From positions 62,001 to 126,000 of the forward strand of contig JACPJQ010000002.1 in the NCBI GenBank assembly GCA_016187465.1: a stretch of 64,000 nucleotides of DNA, written 5' to 3'. The DNA comes from Candidatus Woesearchaeota archaeon. Lineage in GTDB: Archaea; Nanobdellota; Nanobdellia; Woesearchaeales; GW2011-AR4. The position numbers and the translations under genes are program-made. The notes under the pieces were generated by a model, which worked only from the letters and a program-made list of their open reading frames with translations, did not search any database and was not told the origin of the DNA. Of the stretch, positions 51,789 through 61,700 are shown one piece after another; the first letter of the stretch is position 1, and every line of letters starts with the position of its first letter.

Positions 51789-52208
51789 ATGTACACAAAA
51801 CAAGTTGGAATAAAGAACGGATTTCTAGGTATACCACTAGAAGCAAAATCCCTATATAGTCCGAATGGTAATTATATTTTAAAGCGAGAAGAATTAGGTG
51901 GGAATTCAATTACAATATTACCAGAACACGGAATTAGAGATTTTTTATATGATGAGTTTGAAGATGAATTCAAAGTCAATGAATTTCTATCAAAATCTGT
52001 TAACCTGGAAGCAAGAGTTGAGAACAATGGAGTTCATTCCATAAGGCTGCCAGAGGATTATTTGTCGCATTTACGTTTAGAAAAAAACTCTGTAGCTGTA
52101 ATTCTGATGTTTGATTATTTAAGGTTATGGAATCCGGGAGAGTTTAGAAGATCTAGAGAAAATGCTGAAATGAGAGTATTGGATATAGGCACGGAACTTG
52201 GTTTATAA
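51789..52208 (+). CDS. MraZ/AbrB-like double-psi barrel protein
   Basis: A 139-residue protein whose two halves resemble SpoVT-AbrB domains in the order of MraZ: SPNGNYILKREELGGNSITILPE, then VHSIRLPEDYLSHLRLEKNSVAVILMFDYLRLWNPGEF, close to MraZ's R.xxIPxxLR...vvivG...ielW. In bacteria MraZ regulates the division and cell wall operon. An archaeal copy is unusual and could control another target. The match is weak at the first half. Confidence 0.5.
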   Translation: MYTKQVGIKNGFLGIPLEAKSLYSPNGNYILKREELGGNSITILPEHGIRDFLYDEFEDEFKVNEFLSKSVNLEARVENNGVHSIRLPEDYLSHLRLEKNSVAVILMFDYLRLWNPGEFRRSRENAEMRVLDIGTELGL

Positions 52209-52210
52209 TA

Positions 52211-53398
52211 TCAACCAACACTATAATAATCCTCCAGCACAATCTTATCTACGTTTTCCAGGTTCCTTACAACATACAGGCGGCCATCTCCGATTTTAAC
52301 TATCTTCTCTGCTAATTTTTTCCCTTTCTCGTCCAAGTTGATTCCAATCACGGAAATTGTAATGCCTTTGCTTCTGGCAATTGAAGTTTCTTCAAGAGTT
52401 AATTTTTCAGGCTCGTCGCCTTTTGTCGGCAGAGCGTCAGTCATCAGCACCAAGTGCTTTGTTATGTGCTCGCTGGGAAACAGCTCGATCGCTTTCTTTA
52501 AGGTTGAAACTATGTCAGTCTCTTTTGAAGCCCTAATCCTTGTTATCTCTTTAAGTAATCTTGTAAAATCCAATGTCGGCTCAATCACCTCTTTGACTTC
52601 AGAGCCGAATACAATCAATCCAACTTTGTCTTTCTCAGTTATAGCCTTATAAGCAAGCGCTATGCCCGCTTTCTTGCATGCCTCTATTTTCTTGCCCTTC
52701 ATAGAGCCGGACGCATCAAGCGCATAGACAATGTAAGTCTGCCCTTTGCTTTGCTTCTCATAAACCTGCAAGTCCTTGCCGCCAAAATCTCCATGGCCCC
52801 TCCTTATTGCAAGCTTAATGGATTTTCTCAAAGCGATATCCCTGTACCTATCGCCTTTTTTGTACACTCTTGAGTCTTCCTTCTCGCCATAAATATGGGT
52901 TTTTTTGCTGGCTTTCTCACCTATAACGCCTTTTGGAACTATTTTATCAAGTTCCTCAAAATATAAAACCAAAGAAGCAAGCTCTACCCCTTTCTCTGAC
53001 AAAGTGTCGTCTTTCAGCAGGAACCCTTCCTCCTTCAGCTCCAAAATCTTTTGCTGTATTTTTTCCTTTAGCTCCTTTTGGAATTCCGGAATGCCAATAT
53101 TTTTTTTAATGTAATCCGGCTCATACCCGGAAACCAGCCTTATGATTGACTCACCATAGATTTGCTTGGCTGTAAGGTAGCTCTTAACAAGCTGCTCAAA
53201 CATTAAATCAGGGCTGAATGATGACATTCCCTGATTTATGGCGTCACTTATTAGCTTGCCGCTGTCAATGACTTTTTTGTCATTTTCAAGAACAGAGTGC
53301 ATGAACTTGTCTTCAAGCTGCTGAAAAGCCAGTTTCCCGCTTAATTCCTCCGCTTTGCTTAGCTCTTTTGTTGTAAGCTTTTCGCTACCGGTAATCAC
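52211..53398 (-). CDS. VWA-domain protein (MoxR partner)
   Basis: A 395-residue protein with a von Willebrand type A domain: VYALDASGSMKGKKIEACK (MIDAS DxSxS) and VLMTDALPTKGDEPEK (later MIDAS acid). The N-terminal ~190 residues are helical. I chose the GTG at 53398, which overlaps the end of the MoxR gene (GTGATTACCGGTAG), rather than the longer frame. The MoxR-VWA pair resembles magnesium-chelatase BchI/BchD or chaperone modules that insert metal into proteins. Confidence 0.8.
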   Translation of the reverse strand: MITGSEKLTTKELSKAEELSGKLAFQQLEDKFMHSVLENDKKVIDSGKLISDAINQGMSSFSPDLMFEQLVKSYLTAKQIYGESIIRLVSGYEPDYIKKNIGIPEFQKELKEKIQQKILELKEEGFLLKDDTLSEKGVELASLVLYFEELDKIVPKGVIGEKASKKTHIYGEKEDSRVYKKGDRYRDIALRKSIKLAIRRGHGDFGGKDLQVYEKQSKGQTYIVYALDASGSMKGKKIEACKKAGIALAYKAITEKDKVGLIVFGSEVKEVIEPTLDFTRLLKEITRIRASKETDIVSTLKKAIELFPSEHITKHLVLMTDALPTKGDEPEKLTLEETSIARSKGITISVIGINLDEKGKKLAEKIVKIGDGRLYVVRNLENVDKIVLEDYYSVG

Positions 53399-54428
53399 GA
53401 GCTTGTTTCTCTTCCTCCAAAGAATTCTGCCACTTTGATACTTCCACATGCTTGTGGAATTGCTCCTTGATATAGTTTTCAATGTCCTCAAGATACCTTA
53501 CACTAGGCTTTAATCTAATCCTGTGTGACAAAACAGAAACCAGCACTTCCTTTACGTCTTCAAACTCCGTATTTTTTCTTCCGTTAAGCAAGGCGTTTGA
53601 TTGCGCTCTTTCATACAAACCGATTGACGCCCTTACGCTTGGCTTTTTTTCAAGCTTCTCATCTTCCCTCAGTAATCTTAGGAAGTATATTATTAATGTC
53701 AACAATTCATCGCTTACATTTGCCAGTTTCTTTCCTTTCATTACAACAATTTTCTTTTCTATTTCTATGTCCTCTGGGTAATCCATGTAAATAATATCAA
53801 ATCTATCCAACAAAACATCGCTTAGCCTCTCTGTAGATGTATCCTCTGGATTCATTGTGCTGATAAAAATAAAATTCACATCGAAATCAACATCATAAGA
53901 GCCGATTGTTGCTTTTCTCTCCTCAAGAACCTGCAATAGGGCATTTTGCAGCTTTTCAGGGCACCTGTTTAATTCATCAAAAAACAAAATGCCATTGTTG
54001 GCTTTGAATATTTTTCCGGGGGTGAATGCTTCCAAGCTCAAAGGCCCAAATTTCAATGCCTTGATTGGGTCTATGTCTCCCAAAAGGTCTTCCACAGTTA
54101 AATCAGGCGAGCCCTGGATTCTTATGAATCTTTTTGCGCCTTCAAGCTTTATTGTCTTGTGCTTTTTGCCTTGGATGCACGACGGGCATACTGGGTTTTT
54201 TGGAGCGCAGTGATAGCTGCAGCCTTCTACAACTTCTATATCCGGCAATAATTTTGCTATGTTTTTTGCCAAAGTTGTCTTTCCTATGCCGGGTGCGCCG
54301 ACTATTATAATGTGCCTGTTCATCAGCAAGGCTGATTTAATGCCCTGCTTTGCACCTTCCTGCCCAAGTATGTCCGCGAAAGGCTCTTTGTTTTTCAGGA
54401 ATATTTCTTTTAATTGTTCGCTTAGCAT
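53385..54428 (-). CDS. MoxR-family AAA+ ATPase
   Basis: A 347-residue AAA+ ATPase: Walker A IIVGAPGIGKTTLAKNI, Walker B ILFFDELNRCPEKLQNALLQ, sensor IFISTMNPEDTSTER and arginine finger LDRFDIIYMD. An extra zinc-like CSYHCAPKNPVCPSCIQGKKH lies at residues 75-95. The sequence resembles magnesium-chelatase subunit I. It sits upstream of the VWA gene in one operon; together they probably remodel or insert metal into a client protein. Confidence 0.88.
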   Translation of the reverse strand: MLSEQLKEIFLKNKEPFADILGQEGAKQGIKSALLMNRHIIIVGAPGIGKTTLAKNIAKLLPDIEVVEGCSYHCAPKNPVCPSCIQGKKHKTIKLEGAKRFIRIQGSPDLTVEDLLGDIDPIKALKFGPLSLEAFTPGKIFKANNGILFFDELNRCPEKLQNALLQVLEERKATIGSYDVDFDVNFIFISTMNPEDTSTERLSDVLLDRFDIIYMDYPEDIEIEKKIVVMKGKKLANVSDELLTLIIYFLRLLREDEKLEKKPSVRASIGLYERAQSNALLNGRKNTEFEDVKEVLVSVLSHRIRLKPSVRYLEDIENYIKEQFHKHVEVSKWQNSLEEEKQARDYR

Positions 54429-54515
54429 TTTGAATTATATAAGCCCTGAAGAAAAGGGTATTTTGTTTATAAAAGTATTGCATTGCGGTGCTGTCTAATC
54501 TGCGAGAATTTTTAG

Positions 54516-54734
54516 TTACTTTCTGCTTTGCTTTCGCTTGCGGGACTTATTCATTGCATTAAGGAAAGCCTTTTCATGTTTTTTATCCCATCTTATATAA
54601 ACTATAAAACTAAATACAAACAATACCAAAATAACATCAAGCCAATAATTTTCAAACTTAAAAATATAAGTAACAATAAAAATTCCAGAAATCAAAAGTA
54701 AATATCCTAATATTATTTCCGTAATCTTCTTCAT
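54516..54734 (-). CDS. Small membrane protein
   Basis: A 72-residue protein with two membrane helices (ILGYLLLISGIFIVTYIF and WLDVILVLFVFSFIVYI) and a basic C-terminal tail (KSRKRKQSRK). Function unknown. Confidence 0.6.
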   Translation of the reverse strand: MKKITEIILGYLLLISGIFIVTYIFKFENYWLDVILVLFVFSFIVYIRWDKKHEKAFLNAMNKSRKRKQSRK

Positions 54735-54805
54735 TTGATTTATTCCTTATTCAATGCTTTCTTCAATAAAGGTTCATCTATTGTCTTTAACTCCAAACCA
54801 TTGCA

Positions 54806-55399
54806 TCACAACAGCCTAACTATCCAAACAGCCGCCCCTGCTATAAAAGGAACTGTCAAATTGTCATCAACCTGCTCGGTTCCAATTTTTATCTCAATTG
54901 CCTCAAAAACCATTGCTGCCAGCGAAGCGAAAAAAGCCTCGCGGAAAGGCAAAAACACAAAAGCTCCTATAAAACCAAAAATAAATCCGGCAAACGTGCC
55001 TTCCAAAAATTTTGTCTTTGATAATGGGTGCTTTATTTTGCCGTAATGCAGACCAAATAAATGTGAAATTGAATCCCCCAACGCAAGAACCATTATAGAT
55101 GCCATTGCTATATCTTTTGAAAAAATCAGCAAGGAAATATAGATGCCAATCAAATAAAATATCACTCCTTTGCCAGGGAATCTCTTTAACTCTTCTTTGC
55201 GCTCAAATTTTATAAGCAAATTATAAATTATTGGAATTCTGATTTTCTTGCTTAGATTCGATAAGATAAAACCAATAACAACAAACATCAAGATTATATT
55301 TTTGTCTATAAAATCGTACAACAACAAAAAAACAATCCCTATGCCAAAAAAGATATGGAAAAGCTGCCTGTTCCACTCAAGACTGCTTATTTTGCCCAT
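54806..55399 (-). CDS. Dolichol-kinase-like / CTP-dependent polyprenol kinase family protein
   Basis: A 197-residue membrane protein of the dolichol/phytol kinase and CDP-archaeol synthase superfamily: EWNRQLFHIFFGIG at the start, RFPGKGVIFYLIGIY, LALGDSISHLFGLHYGK (CTP/metal site) and FLEGTFAGFIFGF, then EQVDDNLTVPF. It would phosphorylate a polyprenol or similar isoprenoid alcohol with CTP. It overlaps the PAP2 gene by 13 bases, and both handle membrane phosphates, possibly of MEP-derived lipids. Confidence 0.8.
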   Translation of the reverse strand: MGKISSLEWNRQLFHIFFGIGIVFLLLYDFIDKNIILMFVVIGFILSNLSKKIRIPIIYNLLIKFERKEELKRFPGKGVIFYLIGIYISLLIFSKDIAMASIMVLALGDSISHLFGLHYGKIKHPLSKTKFLEGTFAGFIFGFIGAFVFLPFREAFFASLAAMVFEAIEIKIGTEQVDDNLTVPFIAGAAVWIVRLL

Positions 55400-55953
55400 A
55401 GTTTTCCTTTTTCATGCAATCCCAGCAGAAAATGCCCAATAAGGTAGCCTGCAATTGCGCCAAATACCACATCGCTCAAAAAGTGCACCCCGAAATATAT
55501 TCTGCTGAACCCGACCAAAAATGCAAAGACAACCCAGAAAATCTTTTGTTTCGGCAAGTGCCTTACAAGTGCAGGCAGCAAAGAAAAAGCTACCATAGAA
55601 TGTATGCTTGGAAACGAATAATCAGGCATGTTTGTGAATGGGAATGCTAGTGTTTCGAATGGCCTTGGTCTTGCCACAATCAATTTTAGTACAAAAGCAA
55701 GGACAAAAGATGCGAAAAACGCCAGCAAAAACAGGTAAATCAGTCTTTTGTCTTTTTTGTATGACATAAAAGAAGGAATGACGAGCATAACAAACAGGAC
55801 AATCCAGAAATTTGTTACTAGGCGCATGATGAAATCAAAAAAAACAAGACTTGTATTGCCAAAGAATATGTTTACTTGATCGTCAAATTTATACGAAACT
55901 AGAAAAAGTGCGGTTCCTATTGTCAATAATAAGGCATAGTTCAACTTTTTCAT
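55387..55953 (-). CDS. PAP2-family membrane phosphatase
   Basis: A 188-residue type 2 phosphatidic-acid phosphatase with all three signature blocks: KLIVARPRPFE, YSFPSIHSMVAFS (catalytic His) and SRIYFGVHFLSDVVFGA (nucleophile His). Six membrane helices are likely. It probably removes phosphate from lipid carriers such as polyprenyl diphosphate. I chose the ATG at 55953, just after the stop of the upstream gene; an earlier ATG at 55974 overlaps it. Confidence 0.85.
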   Translation of the reverse strand: MKKLNYALLLTIGTALFLVSYKFDDQVNIFFGNTSLVFFDFIMRLVTNFWIVLFVMLVIPSFMSYKKDKRLIYLFLLAFFASFVLAFVLKLIVARPRPFETLAFPFTNMPDYSFPSIHSMVAFSLLPALVRHLPKQKIFWVVFAFLVGFSRIYFGVHFLSDVVFGAIAGYLIGHFLLGLHEKGKLWAK

Positions 55954-55954
55954 T

Positions 55955-56932
55955 TTATTGGACATCCCATTCAACGATTAAATCAGAGATTTTTTTACTT
56001 GGCCATATTTTGCAGCCTGGTTTTATAACGACATTTTTTGCCTTAACATTGTCTGCTATTACGGAATCTGATATTTTACCCTTAAAATAAACATTTTCCC
56101 CTATAATGGAGTCTTCAACTATAGAGTTTACATCAATAAATGTTTTGTCCATTACGATTGAATTTCTGACAATTCCTTTTATAATGCAGTTATTCCCGAC
56201 GCTTGAATTTTTCAAATTACGGTATACTTTTGTATTCTTGCCAATCATATTTTTATTCTTTCTTAACTTTTGGTCTGCTTTCAGCAAATCCAAGGCATAG
56301 ATTATTGGAGACCAGTTTTTACTCTTAATGCAGTATATTTTTTGTTTTCTTGAAAGCATCTTAATTGCATCAGGCATCTCAAACTCATTTCTTTTTGATT
56401 TCTTTATATGCTTGAGATAATCAAATATTTTCCTGTCAAGGCTATAAAATGCCGTGCTGGCTAAATCCGAGATGAATTTTTTCGGCTTTTCCACGAAATC
56501 GGTCAAAATGCTGTTTTTTTCAATAATAACCCCAAAATTCTTGGGATTTTTTACCCTTGTTGTCAGGATCGCATACCGATGTTTAATGCACTTCTTAACA
56601 TCTCCTTTTGAATAAATATCGTCGCCCATGAGCAGAATAAACCTATTTTTTATATAAGATTGTGCTATGGATAACGCATGTGCAGTCCCGAGCTGCTGCC
56701 TTTGCTCAACATATTTTATTTTGAGATTTTTGTATGTTTTTCCAATTTGCTTTTTTATCATATCCTTTTTATATCCCACAACTATAATGACTTCATCTGC
56801 GACATTGTTCAAATTTTCTAGATTATGCTCAAGCAATGATTTGTTGGCAACTTGGAGCAATGGCTTTGGTCTTGTAAGAGTTAAAGGGTAAGTTCTTGTT
56901 GATTTTCCTGCTGCCAGTATTACCGCTTGCAT
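55955..56932 (-). CDS. Sugar-1-phosphate nucleotidyltransferase with left-handed beta-helix
   Basis: A 325-residue protein with an N-terminal nucleotidyltransferase (QAVILAAGKSTRTYPLTLTRPKPLL; EQRQQLGTAHALSIAQSY; LLMGDDIYS) and a C-terminal left-handed beta-helix (hexapeptide repeats such as SVGNNCIIKGIV and VKAKNVVIKPGCKI). It makes an NDP-sugar, perhaps UDP-GlcNAc or glucose from a 1-phosphate. It is the first gene of a possible glycosylation-lipid cluster with PAP2 and dolichol-kinase-like genes. Confidence 0.85.
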   Translation of the reverse strand: MQAVILAAGKSTRTYPLTLTRPKPLLQVANKSLLEHNLENLNNVADEVIIVVGYKKDMIKKQIGKTYKNLKIKYVEQRQQLGTAHALSIAQSYIKNRFILLMGDDIYSKGDVKKCIKHRYAILTTRVKNPKNFGVIIEKNSILTDFVEKPKKFISDLASTAFYSLDRKIFDYLKHIKKSKRNEFEMPDAIKMLSRKQKIYCIKSKNWSPIIYALDLLKADQKLRKNKNMIGKNTKVYRNLKNSSVGNNCIIKGIVRNSIVMDKTFIDVNSIVEDSIIGENVYFKGKISDSVIADNVKAKNVVIKPGCKIWPSKKISDLIVEWDVQ

Positions 56933-56933
56933 T

Positions 56934-58190
56934 TTAAAGAATATTAAGGTTTATTGATTTGCACTTTTCTTTGATTGAATCATTTTTTATGGTGCTTTTT
57001 AATAAGTTTTCCGGAAGCAAAAATTTCCTCTGCTCCAGTGCATAGATTTTATTTGATTTTATCAGAGTTTTTCTGTGCATTTTCTTAAAATGCCCAACAT
57101 GGTGCTTCAGCTTAAGTGGCGGACCTTCAATTTCAATAATTTTCGGCAATGGATTTTTGTTGAATAAAAAATAAAAAATTGCGCTGCTTTTTTTGTCCCA
57201 TTCCCATGCGGTTTTTATTATTTTGAAGCCGTTTTTATCCAGATTATCCCTGATGAATTCGTAAATCTTCAGGAGCTTGCCTCCGACAACATCAGTTTTG
57301 CCTTCCAGCGGCTTGACTTCAACTTTTACCAGTTTCTTATTATTTTTTTCTTTCAGGAATATTGAATCTAATGTTTTGCTTAAAAAAAACTCTTTGGACG
57401 GGCGCATTAAAAATTCCCTGGCCGCATTTTTGAAAGCTTCAAATTTTTCAACGCTCAGAGCAGCTGCGGCATTCCTGTCTTTCTGGACTGGGTCTATGAC
57501 TATCAGCGGAGATACAAGCTTGGAAGTATTGATAAGCTTAAAAACATCCTTGCCTTTATAGTATTTCTCAGCGTCTATAATGACTTTATCGTTCCATTTT
57601 GCCGCTTTTTTTATTAGATTCAGAAAAGAGCCGTAATAAATTGTCAGTATCTCGCATACATATCCTGAAAGGCCCCTTATGTAGCTTTCTGCGCCGTAGA
57701 CATTCTGGGACTGGCAAAACTGCTTCGTCAGTTTGATTTCATTAATCAGTTTTTTGCGTTTTAAAACCCACTTTGAATGTAAAAGGCTTACGTCAGTTAT
57801 ATTCTTGGCTTGCTCTGCTTTTTGTATTTTTAAAATAGGGACAATTTCAAAAGTAAAGTTATTTTGCTTTATCTGGAAATAATCCCTTGAGCCATGCAAC
57901 CTAGAAACATTTTTGAATTTCTTTTTCATGACCTTTTCCAGGATGTCTGATAATTTGTCGCTTTTGCCCTTGAATTTTTTGTAGTCAAAAACAGCGAAGA
58001 TATCTGCGTCAAATGTCTTCAGCCACGTTCCTTTTGCCCCGGAGCCTCCCAGGATTGCCTTAATATTTTTTTGCCCCTGGTTGATTTTTTTAATAATGAT
58101 GCCTACCTTTTCAAATATTTCTTTCTCATAATTCTTGTCGGGCTGTATTTCTTTGAGCGCTTCATCTAATATTACTTTGATATTTTTCAT
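56934..58190 (-). CDS. cca: Archaeal CCA-adding enzyme (class I tRNA nucleotidyltransferase)
   Basis: A 418-residue archaeal CCA transferase with the polymerase-beta-like motif ILGGSGAKGTWLKTFDADIFAVFD, plus RLHGSRDYFQIKQNNFTFEIVP and VYGAESYIRGLSGYVCEIL. It adds the 3' CCA to tRNA without a template. I used the ATG at 58190. It starts one base from the nucleotidyltransferase gene's end, so they are co-transcribed. If the RelA-like protein at 26 kb modifies tRNA CCA ends, this enzyme would be a natural counterpart, but that is speculation. Confidence 0.92.
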   Translation of the reverse strand: MKNIKVILDEALKEIQPDKNYEKEIFEKVGIIIKKINQGQKNIKAILGGSGAKGTWLKTFDADIFAVFDYKKFKGKSDKLSDILEKVMKKKFKNVSRLHGSRDYFQIKQNNFTFEIVPILKIQKAEQAKNITDVSLLHSKWVLKRKKLINEIKLTKQFCQSQNVYGAESYIRGLSGYVCEILTIYYGSFLNLIKKAAKWNDKVIIDAEKYYKGKDVFKLINTSKLVSPLIVIDPVQKDRNAAAALSVEKFEAFKNAAREFLMRPSKEFFLSKTLDSIFLKEKNNKKLVKVEVKPLEGKTDVVGGKLLKIYEFIRDNLDKNGFKIIKTAWEWDKKSSAIFYFLFNKNPLPKIIEIEGPPLKLKHHVGHFKKMHRKTLIKSNKIYALEQRKFLLPENLLKSTIKNDSIKEKCKSINLNIL

Positions 58191-58292
58191 AGAATAAAAC
58201 AAAGCTGATATTTATAAAAAGGTTTGGGTTTGGTGTGGTGTATGCAAGAATCTTAGGGTTGAGCATAGCAAAACCCGTAATAGTTTATTAAA

Positions 58293-58655
58293 TCATTTAA
58301 AAGTCATTGCAGTAATGTACCCAGTTTGGCAAACTATACTGAAGTCGCCCTTCCCATCAATTTTTATCATACCTGGTTTTATACTTCCAGAGTGAAGCTC
58401 AAAACGTACAAGGGCATTACTGGTCTTAGAATTTATATCTAATGCCACAAATTGTTGTGCGAAATCTAACTCTAATTGGGGTTGTTCAATTAAAATATTT
58501 AAATTTGAAACTTTACCAACTAGTTGCAACCTAACTCTTTCTATCTTACATTTAAGAGTTGTGCGTTTTACAATTTTACCCTTGTTAAACATATCTACTA
58601 ACTCTGTAAATTTTTTAACAAAAACCGTATTAGGAAGGAATTGTGGACCAAACAT
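58293..58655 (-). CDS. Hypothetical protein
   Basis: A 120-residue unrecognised soluble protein (KFTELVDMFNKGKIVKRTTL, then LVRFELHSGSIKPGMIKIDG). Its beta-strand character suggests a small all-beta fold. It is on its own between cca and gyrA. Confidence 0.55.
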   Translation of the reverse strand: MFGPQFLPNTVFVKKFTELVDMFNKGKIVKRTTLKCKIERVRLQLVGKVSNLNILIEQPQLELDFAQQFVALDINSKTSNALVRFELHSGSIKPGMIKIDGKGDFSIVCQTGYITAMTFK

Positions 58656-58716
58656 AAGACATTATCTTTATTACCCCTATATATTACTTTCGCTTAATTT
58701 TTTAAGAATTTACTAC

Positions 58717-61700
58717 TTAATCATTACTCTCTCTTGCCACCTTAACAGCGCTGACGATCTTGTCATTCTGCTCAAGCTTCATTATCCTTACTCCTTGCGT
58801 ACTTCTTCCGATGACAGAAATATCGCTTGCGGGCACTCTTATTATTATTCCATTCTTGCTTATGAAGATGATATCGTCGTTGTCTGTAACTGGGCAAATT
58901 GAGACGACATTGCCGTTTCTTTCGCTGCATTGCATGTTTATGACCCCGGAGCCGCCCCTGTTGATAAGCCTGTATTCCGAGATTTGCGTTCTTTTTCCAT
59001 AACCGTTTTCTGTCACGGTCAGCAAAGTCTTTTCATCAGAAGCAACAACCATTCCTATTACCTCGTCATTGTTTTTCAGGTTAATTCCCCTCACGCCTTG
59101 GGAAGACCTCCCAGTCGGCCTGACATTCCTTTCCTCAAACCGCACAGCAAGCCCCTTTTTGGTAGCCAGAATAATCTGCTGGTTGCCGTCTGTCAGCTCA
59201 ACATTAATCAGCGCATCCCCCTGCTCCAGAGTTATTGCTACAATTCCATGCCTTCTTGGATTGCTGTAAGCCATGAGCTCTGTTTTCTTTATAGTGCCTT
59301 TTTTAGTAGCCATAATAAGGTAATGCTGATTGTCAAAATTTCTTACAGGCACAAAGGCTGTAACAATCTCGTCATTTCCCAGCTCAAGCACATTCACAAT
59401 GGCCTTGCCTCTTGCCTGTCTGCTGGCTTCCGGGATATTGTAAACCTTAAGCCAATGCACCTTCCCCTTATTTGTAAAGAACAATATGTAAGAGTGTGTG
59501 CTTGCAACAAATATGTCCTTTACAATATCCTCGTCTTTTGTTGTTGTTGCTATTACTCCCTTTCCGCCGCGGTGCTGGATCTTGTATGTCTGCAATGGAA
59601 GTCTCTTAATATAGCCTGAGTTTGTTATTGTGATTGCCATTTCCTCATCTTTTATCAAGTCTTCTGTTTCGAGCCCGGCACTTTCCAGCTCAATAATTTG
59701 AGTTCTCCTTTTATCTTTGTATTTTTCTTTCAGATCTATAAGTTCTTTCTTGATAATCTCAAGTATTTTCTGAGGGTTTGAAAGAATTGATTTCAATTCC
59801 TCAATAAGCTTCAGCAATCCTGCATGCTCCTGCTTTATCTTTTCCTGCTCCAGGGATGTAAGCCTTTGCAGCCTCATTTCAAGTATTGCTGTGGCCTGCT
59901 CGTTCGTCAGGTTAAAATTAGCAGTTAGTTTCTCTCTGGCACTCTCGACTGATTTGCTTTCCTTGATTAACTTGATAACGTTGTTTATATTGCTTAAAGC
60001 AACTATCAGCCCTTCAAGAATGTGCGCTCTTGTCTGCGCTTTGTTTAAGTCAAATAAAGTCCTTTTCCTTACAACATCTTTCCTATGCTCTATGTAATAA
60101 TGCACCAGCTGCTTGAGGTTCAGGACTTTTGGCTCATTGTTTACAAGTGCAAGGATTATAATCCCAAATGTTGTCTGCATCCTCGTGTGCTGGAATAGCT
60201 GATTAAGAACTACGTTTCCGTCGGCATCCTTCTTCAGCTCAATTACAATTCTTATTCCGTGCCTGTCAGACTCGTCTCTTAAATCTGAAATTCCAATAAT
60301 CTTTTTATCACGGACTAAATCAGCCATCTCCTCCAAAAGCTCTGACTTGTTAACCATAAAGGGTATCTCATTTACTATGATGACGCTTCTATTCTTATCC
60401 TGCTCCATGCTTGTTTTGGCTCTTATTAGAATCTTGCCTCTTCCTGTTGAATATGCTTCCCTGATTCCGCTTCTGCCGCAGATCAATGCACCTGTTGGAA
60501 AATCTGGACCTTGGATTGTATGCATAATCTCTTCTACGCTTAAGTCAGGATGGTCTATCTGTTTTACTACTGCATCAATTACTTCCTGGATGTTATGAGG
60601 GGGAATGTTCGTTGCCATGCCAACTGCGATCCCTGAGCTTCCATTAATTAGCAGATTAGGCAGTCTTGAAGGCAGCACAATGGGCTCTGTTGCGCTGTTG
60701 TCAAAGTTTGGAACAAATCTTACTGTTTTTTTGTCAATATCCTCAAGCATTTCCTCTGCAAGTTTTGTCAAGCGGCATTCTGTATTGTGGCTGATAAATC
60801 CATTAGAAATAAAAGAGTGACAATTACTTTCCACTTTTATAGAATAGACTTTTTGAATGCCTGCCTCTTCTACTTGAATGACTTTATCAAAAAGATAATT
60901 GTAAGTTAAGAGGTATTCGAATAATGGTTTAAAATCAACTTCAGTTTCTTGAAGAAGTATGGAAGATATTTTTTCATAATTGTTTTCCATACTAGAGTAT
61001 CTATCAAAATTATGTTTAGCTATAAACTCGGAATTTGTGAAACTTCTTATATAATCCGAAATAAAAGGAACATGATCTAATAATGAGAAATCTTTTTTAT
61101 AGCTGAAAATTACAAATTCTAGTTTTTTGTTTTTGTAATCTGATAAAAATCCCAGTTCTTTATAGAATCTTAATACGTTTCTATAACCCCTTAGATATAA
61201 TTTCCACACTAGCCTATGCCTATCAAACCTTTTAAAAGCGTCTATGCCAAATCTAAGCAATAATATCTGCACTTCGTTGACAAGTTTCTCACTAGTTGAA
61301 CAACAACCTAATTCTATCATTTTTCCAGAATAAGTTATTGTTCCATCACCCTCAAAGTAACTCTTTAAGAAAGCTACAACAACTTCCTTTGGGGAATAAA
61401 GTATAGTTTTGGGCATTTGTCTTTTAGAAGATTTCAAAGAAGATAAACCAATATTCCTGAGAAACTCTAAAGTATATCTGCAATGGCACTCAAGCCTATA
61501 ATATTCTTTTTTGCCGTAAGAATTTGGTTTTCTTTTAAATTTATGGAGTTTGCTATCTGGGAAGATATTGTTCCATCTTTCAATCAAATTGTTTACCCAA
61601 GTTTCATCAGAATTACAGAACTCTATTTTAATATCATTTAAACTTCCTTCTGAAATAAATGAGCCTAAAATAAAAGCCAAGTCTTCATCTAAACATTTTG

